Shown here one piece after another: positions 7,012 to 13,155 of a stretch of DNA of 19,922 bases. The notes beneath the pieces are model-generated. The model was not told where the DNA came from. It made no database searches and saw only the letters and a program-made list of their open reading frames with translations. The position numbers were made by a program, and so were the translations under genes. Source of the DNA: JASEHD01 sp964471945 (lineage in GTDB: Bacteria; Bacteroidota; Ignavibacteria; UBA10030; SZUA-254); assembly GCA_964471945.1 (NCBI GenBank), contig CAYYIJ010000042.1, positions 1 through 19,922 of the forward strand, read 5' to 3'. Each line of letters begins with the position of its first letter. Within the stretch, counting starts at the first letter, position 1.

Positions 7012-7759
7012 CATTCTCTTATCTGCATTTATTCTCTCTGTTGTTCTCGTTGGGATACATTCATATTTTGGATTAGAGATAATCCGACGTGGTATAATTT
7101 TTACCGACCTTGCTATCGGACAGATGTCGGCGGTTGGCGCCGCTGTTTCTCTTTTATTCTTCGATGGTCATTATCTTTACCCAATTTCTCTTGCCTTTGC
7201 TCTCACGGGCGGATACCTAATCGCTTACGTTACTAAAAGGGGAGATAATGTTGAAGCATTCATAGGTCTTGTGTATGCATCGGGTGTTTCGGCTGTTTAT
7301 ATTATATTGTCAAAGACTCAACATGGATTGGAAGAATTCCAAAAACTTATGGCAGCTGATATTTTATTCACACCATTCGAAGAAATTTTTAAAGTAGCTA
7401 TAATCTATTCAGTGCTTGGTGGGGTTATTTTATTTTTTCATTACAAAACAACCGGCTTTGTCAGAGACTTACTTTTTTTTGTAACATTTTCGGTTACCGT
7501 TACAAGCTCTGTAAAACTTACAGGAGTTTTAGTTGTCTTTGCAATTTTGGTTTCCCCTGCTCTCATATCTTTATATATTGGAAAGAAAATGTTGCTTGCA
7601 AAAGCGTGGTTAATCGGAACATTAATAAATCTAATAGCGATAATATTATCTTATAACCTTGATTTACCAACAGGTTATGCGATAGTATTTTGCAACGCAT
7701 TTACAGCGATTGCCGTTGCTTTGACATCTAAGAAAATAAAAACTATCGAAGTGTCCTAA
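7004..7759 (+). CDS. znuB: Metal ABC transporter permease, ABC-3 (ZnuB) family
   Basis: This 251-residue integral membrane protein has about seven or eight hydrophobic segments and the ABC-3 family features. These include GIIFTDLAIGQMSAVGAAVS near residues 31-50 and KLTGVLVVFAILVSPA near 170-186. It would form the channel for the metal delivered by the ZnuA-like protein. The start is GTG at 7004, 8 bases inside the end of the binding-protein gene, with AAGGAG 8 bases upstream. This arrangement indicates translational coupling. No ATPase gene lies before, between or after these genes, which is unusual because the usual set is binding protein, ATPase and permease. The ATPase must come from elsewhere in the genome or the system is incomplete. 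Confidence 0.88.
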   Translation: MTDILLSAFILSVVLVGIHSYFGLEIIRRGIIFTDLAIGQMSAVGAAVSLLFFDGHYLYPISLAFALTGGYLIAYVTKRGDNVEAFIGLVYASGVSAVYIILSKTQHGLEEFQKLMAADILFTPFEEIFKVAIIYSVLGGVILFFHYKTTGFVRDLLFFVTFSVTVTSSVKLTGVLVVFAILVSPALISLYIGKKMLLAKAWLIGTLINLIAIILSYNLDLPTGYAIVFCNAFTAIAVALTSKKIKTIEVS

Positions 7760-7830
7760 AGAAAATAGAGTTGATATAACAATCAAACTAGCGGCTTATT
7801 TTTTTTGTATTTACAAGGAAGATTGAGACT

Positions 7831-7862
7831 AAAAAAAATGAGCATCCTGAATTTCAGTGCTC
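7831..7862 (-). terminator. Terminator of an unidentified leftward transcript
   Basis: On the minus strand GAGCA and CAG pair with CTG and TGCTC around an AATTT loop, with a two-base bulge, followed directly by eight T residues. The plus strand lacks a T-run after the stem, so the signal points leftwards. The permease gene that ends at 7759 reads in the other direction, so this does not serve it. Confidence 0.55.
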
Positions 7863-8174
7863 CACAAATTTAAAAAGGATAGTAAACAATGAATAAATCG
7901 CTGGCTTAATTGCGAAACATGACGGTATTACAGAGATGACCGATAAACACTGAGCTATCGTGAAATTTATCCGCCAAAGCTGGACGGAAAAGTTGTGTTT
8001 GATTCGGTAAAATAGCTAAGACACGATTAAAATATTTAGTATTGACTGCTCTCTTCATTCGCCTGACGAGCTTGACGTACCATTTCATCAGACTTATCAG
8101 TTTAGGAGTACCGAAAGATTCTTCCCTCAGGTAGAACACAGGATAAATGCACAATTATTCAACATTTAAACTTC

Positions 8175-8205
8175 TTGCAAGGAAAACGAATTTTCCGTAT
8201 ATTTA
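8175..8205 (+). promoter_or_regulatory. Candidate promoter of the prs-rplY-pth unit
   Basis: TTGCAA (8175-8180) and TATATT (8198-8203) are separated by 17 bases, which is optimal for a housekeeping sigma factor. The -10 element matches 5 of 6 consensus bases. Transcription would start near 8210, leaving a leader of about 75 bases before prs. Confidence 0.45.
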
Positions 8206-8287
8206 TTACCGTAATATTAACAAGAGCATCAATAATTTAATAATTGGGCATATTTTGGATATTTCACCATCCCTTTTTAAAATTTGA

Positions 8288-9235
8288 ATGTCTGAACTTA
8301 AACTATTTTCAGGTCGATCTAATACAAAACTTGCAGAAAAAGTTTCCGAGATAATTGGCAATCCACTCGGAAAAGTAGAGATCGAGAATTTTAGTGACGG
8401 GGAAATTTGGGTGAAGTATAATGAAAACATCCGCGGCGATAATATCTTCATTATTCAATCGACGAATCCACCCGCTGATAATTTGGTGGAATTGTTAATT
8501 TTAATAGATGCAGCTAAAAGAGCATCTGCACAAAAAATAACGGCAGTTATTCCGTACTTTGGATATGCACGACAGGATAGAAAAGATCAGCCAAGAGTTT
8601 CTATCACAGCAAAATTAGCGGCGAACTTGATTACTGAAGCAGGAGCCGATCGAATAATAACTATGGATTTACATGCTCCTCAGATTCAAGGATTCTTCGA
8701 TATACCAGTAGATCATTTATATTCATCTGCGGTTTATACATCGTTCTTTGCTAAAAAAAATATTCCGGATTTATCTGTAGTATCGCCAGATGTCGGTGGT
8801 ATTAAGATGGCTCGCGCATTCGCAAAACGTCTAAATGCCGGTCTTATTCTAATTGATAAACGAAGACCTAAGCCGAATGAAGTAGAAGTAATGAACATCA
8901 TCGGTATCGCAGAAGGACGTAACATCTTGATTGTAGACGATTTGATAGATACTGCGGGTACTTTTTGTAATGCGGTACAGACATTAAAAAATGCTGGAGC
9001 AAAAAATATAATCGGAGCTTGCACACATCCGATATTTTCTGGAAATTCATTTGAACGGATTGCAGAAATTGATCTAACTAAAGTTTATGTAACAGATACT
9101 ATTCCACTTAAAGCATCGATTCATCCGGTTAATAAAATCGAAGTGCTATCGGTCGCCGATTTATTCGGCGAAGCTATTAAACGAGCATTCAATAATCAAT
9201 CAATCAGTTCGTTATTTGATATTGATAAAGGATAA
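8288..9235 (+). CDS. prs: Ribose-phosphate pyrophosphokinase (PRPP synthetase)
   Basis: Prs transfers pyrophosphate from ATP to ribose 5-phosphate to give PRPP, the precursor of nucleotides, NAD, histidine and tryptophan. The 315-residue length is standard for the class I bacterial enzyme. Visible motifs are RQDRKDQPR at 95-103 (ATP-binding flexible region), DLHAPQIQGFFDIP at 127-140, the catalytic region around DKRRPKPN near 190-197, and the ribose-phosphate loop VDDLIDTAGT at 216-225. It begins a tight run of core genes, with rplY starting 14 bases after its stop. The prs-rplY-pth order is common in bacteria. Confidence 0.97.
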   Translation: MSELKLFSGRSNTKLAEKVSEIIGNPLGKVEIENFSDGEIWVKYNENIRGDNIFIIQSTNPPADNLVELLILIDAAKRASAQKITAVIPYFGYARQDRKDQPRVSITAKLAANLITEAGADRIITMDLHAPQIQGFFDIPVDHLYSSAVYTSFFAKKNIPDLSVVSPDVGGIKMARAFAKRLNAGLILIDKRRPKPNEVEVMNIIGIAEGRNILIVDDLIDTAGTFCNAVQTLKNAGAKNIIGACTHPIFSGNSFERIAEIDLTKVYVTDTIPLKASIHPVNKIEVLSVADLFGEAIKRAFNNQSISSLFDIDKG

Positions 9236-9249
9236 CAAAAGGATCAACT

Positions 9250-9960
9250 ATGAAAGAATTTATTTTAGAAGCAGAAGTACGCACACAATTTGGTAAACAT
9301 ACACGTGCATTGAGACGTAATGGAAATATTCCCGGGATATTTTATCTCCACGGTGAAAAAGCAATTCCAATAACAGTAACAGAAAAAATTCTAAATCCAT
9401 TGGTTTTCACACCAGAGACTCATATAATCAATCTGAAATTGAAAGATGGAGTTGAAAAAAATTGTATCCTAAGAGATGTTCAATTTGATCCCGTGACCGA
9501 CAGACCAGTTCATTTCGATCTTCAGGGTTTACGTGAGAATGAAAAAATTACACTGGAAGTTCCAATCACAATTGTTGGTGGAACCCCGGTTGGAGTTCGC
9601 GAAGGTGGCATACTCCAGCAATTGATTCACCGCTTAAAAATTTCATGTCTACCCAAATATATCCCCGAACATATTGAGATTAATGTCGAAAATTTAAAAA
9701 TCAATAACTTTACACACGTTTCAGATTTAAAAATTGAAAATGTAACAATCCTTGAAAGCGAAAGTACTTCAATTGTGGGTATTTTACCACCAATCACAGA
9801 AAAAGAACCAACACCAGATGTGACTGCTGCCGAAGAAACAGTCGAACCGGAAGTGATAAGTAAAGGAAAGAAGGTTGAAGAAGGCACCGAGGCAGAAGGT
9901 GAAAAGAAAGCTGATGCGGGAACAAAAACCGCTACATCTGCGAAAGAGGAAAAAAAGTAA
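9250..9960 (+). CDS. rplY: Large-subunit ribosomal protein bL25, Ctc/TL5 form
   Basis: The protein binds 5S rRNA in the central protuberance of the large subunit. The N-terminal domain (about 1-92) has the family pattern RTQFGKHTRALRRNGNIPGIFY. A second beta-rich TL5 domain follows (about 93-185, including VPITIVGGTPVGVREGGIL). The last 50 or so residues are a low-complexity Glu/Lys/Ala/Thr tail. Tails of this kind are frequent in Ctc proteins of this bacterial branch and are probably disordered. AAAGGA precedes the ATG by about 6 bases. The gene sits between prs and pth with gaps of 14 and 20 bases. Confidence 0.95.
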   Translation: MKEFILEAEVRTQFGKHTRALRRNGNIPGIFYLHGEKAIPITVTEKILNPLVFTPETHIINLKLKDGVEKNCILRDVQFDPVTDRPVHFDLQGLRENEKITLEVPITIVGGTPVGVREGGILQQLIHRLKISCLPKYIPEHIEINVENLKINNFTHVSDLKIENVTILESESTSIVGILPPITEKEPTPDVTAAEETVEPEVISKGKKVEEGTEAEGEKKADAGTKTATSAKEEKK

Positions 9961-9980
9961 TTTAACAAAAATGCCGAGTC

Positions 9981-10559
9981 ATGTTTGCTATCATTGGACT
10001 TGGTAATCCGGGGTATGAATACGAAAATACTCGACATAATCTCGGTTTTAAAGTAATAAATGCTGTTGCTAGTAAACTCAACCTTCGACTTAATGATGGA
10101 AGAGATTATTGCATAAGCGATATAAAAGAAGTAGGCGGTGTCAGAATATTATTAATGAAACCGCTGTCTTATATGAATAATTCAGGAATTATCGTAAAAG
10201 AACTTCTGGAAACATATCAAATAAATTTGGATCAAATCCTTGTGGTTATTGACGATTTTACACTACCGCTCGGAACGATTCGGATAAGAGAAAGCGGAAG
10301 TTCAGGCGGACATAACGGTCTGTATTCAATTATATACCATTTGGAATCAGAAGATTTTCCGCGGCTTAGATGCGGAATTGCAAGTAAATGGATGCCAAAA
10401 AGAAAAGATGCACTTGCTGATTTTGTACTCTCCCCGTTCATAGACGAGGAGATAGCAATAGTAAAGAAAATGATAATAAAAGCACGCGACGCAGCCATAG
10501 TCTCTGCTACAGAAAATATTAAAACGGCTATTAACAGTTTTAATCGAAATGCAATTTAA
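9981..10559 (+). CDS. pth: Peptidyl-tRNA hydrolase
   Basis: Pth releases tRNA from prematurely dropped peptidyl-tRNA. The 192-residue protein has the standard length. The N-terminal GLGNPG, the catalytic H19 in NTRHNLGF, N66 in KPLSYMNNSG, the aspartate of VIDDF near 91-92, and SSGGHNGL (H111, N112) correspond to the known active-site residues. It is the third gene of the prs unit, 20 bases after rplY. The start ATG at 9981 fits the family N-terminus MxxIIGLGNPG. Confidence 0.97.
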   Translation: MFAIIGLGNPGYEYENTRHNLGFKVINAVASKLNLRLNDGRDYCISDIKEVGGVRILLMKPLSYMNNSGIIVKELLETYQINLDQILVVIDDFTLPLGTIRIRESGSSGGHNGLYSIIYHLESEDFPRLRCGIASKWMPKRKDALADFVLSPFIDEEIAIVKKMIIKARDAAIVSATENIKTAINSFNRNAI

Positions 10560-10568
10560 ATAACCCTA

Positions 10569-10609
10569 TCCCTGAGTTCATCTTAATTATCGAGATGATT
10601 ACTCGGGGA
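10569..10609 (+). promoter_or_regulatory. Hairpin leader of rpsF, candidate S6:S18 binding site
   Basis: TCCCTGAGT-TCATCT (10569-10583) pairs with AGATGA-TT-ACTCGGGGA (10593-10609), forming a 15-pair stem with one G-U pair and a two-base bulge. The loop is 9 bases. No T-run follows on either strand, so it is not a terminator. It is followed by GTCCGAAGGG just before rpsF. In many bacteria the rpsF leader is bound by the S6:S18 complex for autoregulation. This placement suggests the same here, but the exact motif was not verified. Confidence 0.45.
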
Positions 10610-10638
10610 TCTAAACAAAAACGTCCGAAGGGAAAACA

Positions 10639-11067
10639 ATGAATCAACAAAAACAGACATACGAAACAACTTTCATAGTTAATGCCTCATTAGAGGATAC
10701 ACAGATCGAAACAATCATAACCCATGCCGCCGAGACAATCACAAGAAACGGTGGTGAGATCAAACAAATAGATAAGTGGGGTAGAAGACGACTCGCATAT
10801 CCCATCCAGAAAAAAAATAATGGCTATTATATCAATATCGAGTTCATCTCATCAGGTGAACTTATCCCCCAATTAGAAAGAAGTTTTTTACTTGATGAAA
10901 ATATACTCCGCTTTTTGACAATCTACCTTGATGAGAAAGCATTAAAATCAAAACGGATAATTCCATTGATTCCATCGGTTGATGTAGTGATCGATGTCGA
11001 CCCAATCACTCGAGAGCCAATCTTTGAAGATGACGATATTCCAATCACTGGTGAGCCATTAAGCTGA
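10639..11067 (+). CDS. rpsF: Small-subunit ribosomal protein bS6
   Basis: bS6 binds the central domain of 16S rRNA as a heterodimer with bS18. The ferredoxin-like fold occupies residues 7-97, with YETTFIVNASLED and DKWGRRRLAYPIQKKNNGYYINIEF as clear family segments. An acidic extension runs from about 105 to 142 and includes EDDDIPI (130-136). Its tail is longer than that of many bS6 proteins. It leads the rpsF-ssb-rpsR-rplI cluster, the standard bacterial order. The hairpin leader upstream is a likely control point. Confidence 0.96.
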   Translation: MNQQKQTYETTFIVNASLEDTQIETIITHAAETITRNGGEIKQIDKWGRRRLAYPIQKKNNGYYINIEFISSGELIPQLERSFLLDENILRFLTIYLDEKALKSKRIIPLIPSVDVVIDVDPITREPIFEDDDIPITGEPLS

Positions 11068-11108
11068 ACAATTTATTTTCTCAATAAATAATCTCTAAAG
11101 GAATTATT

Positions 11109-11606
11109 ATGGCGGACCTTAAAATGCCGGAAATAAACAATATTATTATTAGCGGAAACCTAACAAGGGATCCTGCGTTTCGGCAAACCAGCAATGGCAC
11201 GCCGGTTATGAATTTTACGATCGCTTCAAATAGAAAATATCGAGATGTGAATAACCATTGGCAAGAGGAAGTATGTTATGTTGGAATAGTAGCCTGGAAT
11301 AAACTTGCAGAAAGCTGTCTACATAGGTTAAAAAAAGGTAGCGCAGTACTTGTCGATGGGGAACTTCAAAGCCACCTTTTTAAAAATGATGACGGCGGAA
11401 ATCGTAATATCGTTGAGATTAAAGCACGGCGCATCCAATTTCTGAACAAAAAATCAATTACAACCGATACTTATGAAACAAACAGTTCATCTTCTCAACA
11501 CGACGAAGAAATATGTACAGTAGAGGATGATTCTTTTGATAAATTTTTATCGAGTGAAGAATCACAACTTATTAGAGAACAACCAACACAAGGAACACAA
11601 GGATAA
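11109..11606 (+). CDS. ssb: Single-stranded DNA-binding protein
   Basis: SSB coats single-stranded DNA during replication and repair. Residues 10-113 form the OB fold, with GNLTRDPAFRQTSNGTPVMNFTIASNRKYRD and VGIVAWNKLAESCLHRLKKGSAVLVDGEL as family blocks in order. The C-terminal part (about 114-165) is short, Ser/Glu-rich and ends in QPTQGTQG. The usual acidic tip (DDDIPF or similar) that recruits partner enzymes is absent. The only similar segment is internal, VEDDSFDKF near 138-146. The gene lies between rpsF and rpsR, with rpsR starting 5 bases after its stop. Whether this is the main replicative SSB or a variant cannot be told from the window. Confidence 0.93.
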   Translation: MADLKMPEINNIIISGNLTRDPAFRQTSNGTPVMNFTIASNRKYRDVNNHWQEEVCYVGIVAWNKLAESCLHRLKKGSAVLVDGELQSHLFKNDDGGNRNIVEIKARRIQFLNKKSITTDTYETNSSSSQHDEEICTVEDDSFDKFLSSEESQLIREQPTQGTQG

Positions 11607-11611
11607 ACTAA

Positions 11612-11851
11612 ATGGTAAAACAAGACCAACAAATCAAGAAACGGCGACCTTGCCGTTTTTGCGAAACAAAAGAAATCTATATTGATTATAAAGATGAAAA
11701 ACGCTTATTAAAATTTATTTCCGAACAGGGAAAAATTATACCAAAACGAATCACGGGTACTTGTGCCAAGCATCAACGGCAATTGGTCCAAGCGATTAAG
11801 CGCGCACGGCATCTTGCCCTAATACCCCACGTATCTGAAACTATAAGATAA
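11612..11851 (+). CDS. rpsR: Small-subunit ribosomal protein bS18, zinc-ribbon form
   Basis: bS18 pairs with bS6 on the platform of the small subunit. The 79-residue protein has the family core KRLLKFISEQGKIIPKRITGTCAKHQRQLVQAIKRARHLALIP. It keeps C14-R-F-C17 and C51-A-K-H54, a CxxC...CxxH arrangement expected to bind zinc. Many bacteria have lost these cysteines. The gene follows ssb by 5 bases and is almost surely cotranscribed. Confidence 0.96.
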   Translation: MVKQDQQIKKRRPCRFCETKEIYIDYKDEKRLLKFISEQGKIIPKRITGTCAKHQRQLVQAIKRARHLALIPHVSETIR

Positions 11852-11871
11852 GGATCAAATAAAGGACTAAT

Positions 11872-12315
11872 ATGAAAATCATACTTCGGCAAAACCATGA
11901 AAAGCTCGGTAACATAGGAGATATCCTCGAAGTTAAAACTGGATATGCTCGCAATTATCTGATCCCTAAAAAAATAGCCTTCGAAGCGACTAAAAGTAAT
12001 CTACAAGCGTTGGAGGAAGAAAAGAAACAACACACTGATAAACAAACTCGAGAGTTACATAACGCAAAAAAAGTGGAGACACAATTAGACAAAGTCTCAG
12101 TCACATTAAAAGTCAAAGTCGGTGAAGATGAAAAACTTTTCGGTTCGGTTACTTCTCAGATGATTGCCGATGCATTGCAAGAAAAAGGTATCACGATAGA
12201 TAAACGAATTATCGAGCTCGATGAGCCGATTAAAGCACTCGGTATTTATACTATCAATATCAAGCTCCATACCGAAGTTACCGGTAAGGTCAAGGTTTGG
12301 GTTGTCAGAGAATAA
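11872..12315 (+). CDS. rplI: Large-subunit ribosomal protein bL9
   Basis: bL9 binds 23S rRNA near the L1 stalk. The 147-residue length is normal. The N-terminal RNA-binding domain (about 1-50) has the signature GNIGDILEVKTGYARNYLIPKKIA. A charged connecting helix (about 45-80) leads to the C-terminal domain (about 85-147) with KLFGSVTSQMIADAL. It closes the rpsF operon, and a strong terminator follows. Confidence 0.97.
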   Translation: MKIILRQNHEKLGNIGDILEVKTGYARNYLIPKKIAFEATKSNLQALEEEKKQHTDKQTRELHNAKKVETQLDKVSVTLKVKVGEDEKLFGSVTSQMIADALQEKGITIDKRIIELDEPIKALGIYTINIKLHTEVTGKVKVWVVRE

Positions 12316-12364
12316 ACTCGCACTGTGTTAGATAATTTGGAGTGCAAAATCTTTTTGTTAAATT

Positions 12365-12397
12365 ACTGCATCTAATTATTTAGATGCAGTTTTTATT
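12365..12397 (+). terminator. Strong Rho-independent terminator after rplI
   Basis: ACTGCATCTAA (12365-12375) and TTAGATGCAGT (12380-12390) form a perfect 11-pair stem with a TTAT loop, followed by TTTTATTTAA. It marks the end of the rpsF-ssb-rpsR-rplI transcript. Confidence 0.88.
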
Positions 12398-12420
12398 TAA
12401 TTTAAATTATAGAGATTGAT

Positions 12421-13155
12421 GTGGAAAACGTTACTGTAATTACCGCCTTTGTTTTTGGATTGCTTTCATTTATTTCACCGTGTGTATTGCCCATTGTTCC
12501 AGGGTATTTATCTTTCATTTCCGGAGTTTCATTCGATGAAATGCAAAGGACCGATAACCGTGCATCTATCAGGAAGAAAATCCTGCTTAATGCACTTTTC
12601 TTTATTTTCGGATTCTCTATTGTGTTTATCGCTCTCGGTGCTTCAGCCACGGTGATCGGTCAATTCCTTCATGAACAAATCAATATCATCAGTAAAATTG
12701 CTGGTGTAATAATAGTCATTTTTGGATTGCACATGATCGGTGTGTTTAAAATTCCTTTTCTGAACTACGAAAAAAGATTTCATACTGAAGGAAAGAAACT
12801 TAGCTTATTCGGTGCATTCATAGTCGGTTTGGCTTTTGCTTTCGGATGGACACCTTGCATCGGACCGATATTAGCCGCAATACTCGCTATCGCAAGTCAA
12901 CAAGAAACAGTCGGACAGGGGATGGTTCTTCTGACTTTTTATTCATTAGGGTTAGGAATACCATTTTTAGTAACGGGACTTAGTATAACAATATTCTTCA
13001 ATGTGTTTAACAAATTCAAGCGGCACCTTCACAAAGTTGAAGTAGTTGGGGGAATTTTATTGGTGTTAGTTGGTGTTCTAATATTTACAAACTCTTTAAC
13101 AATACTTTCTGGTTATTTTGCAAAATGGTTTCCATTCTTAAATGAGCTTGGGTAA
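12421..13155 (+). CDS. ccdA: Thiol-reducing membrane protein CcdA/DsbD-beta family
   Basis: CcdA-family proteins carry reducing equivalents from cytoplasmic thioredoxin across the membrane for cytochrome c maturation or other extracytoplasmic thiol reduction. The 244-residue protein has six hydrophobic segments. It has the two diagnostic motifs SFISPCVLPIVPGY with C21 and GWTPCIGPILAA with C146, the redox-active cysteine pair. The start is GTG at 12421; the ATG two bases earlier is in another frame and closes quickly. The stop codon is followed at once by the ATG of korA with no spacer. The gene is thus likely expressed with the oxidoreductase, although the functional link is unclear. Confidence 0.9.
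   Translation: MENVTVITAFVFGLLSFISPCVLPIVPGYLSFISGVSFDEMQRTDNRASIRKKILLNALFFIFGFSIVFIALGASATVIGQFLHEQINIISKIAGVIIVIFGLHMIGVFKIPFLNYEKRFHTEGKKLSLFGAFIVGLAFAFGWTPCIGPILAAILAIASQQETVGQGMVLLTFYSLGLGIPFLVTGLSITIFFNVFNKFKRHLHKVEVVGGILLVLVGVLIFTNSLTILSGYFAKWFPFLNELG

Larger units (their letters stand above)
7760..8287. other. Gap with a minus-strand terminator, structured sequence and the prs promoter
   Basis: No recognisable gene lies in these 528 bases. On the minus strand an 82-codon open frame (8154-7906) resembles nothing I know. Another minus frame reads SDEMVRQARQANEESSQY before a stop, which looks protein-like but is short. The minus strand ends in a good terminator (7831-7862), so a small RNA or a decayed gene transcribed leftwards is possible. 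Pairing arms AGCTAT/ATAGCT at 7953-8017 with an inner CCGCC/GACGG hairpin at 7971-7987 could give such an RNA structure. The right part, from about 8170, holds the probable prs promoter. Confidence 0.5.

Noticed and set aside
7906..8154. 82-codon minus-strand open frame in the gap before prs
   Set aside because: It has no recognisable motif or ribosome site. It is kept only as part of the possible leftward transcript or decayed sequence, not as a gene.
9627..10037. 136-codon minus-strand open frame across the rplY tail and pth start
   Set aside because: It overlaps two secure genes in antisense. Its Ser/Phe/Val composition is what the reverse strand of the Glu/Lys-rich bL25 tail would give.
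10569..10609. Hairpin after pth as a terminator of the prs unit
   Set aside because: There is no T-run after the stem on either strand, so a leader structure fits better.
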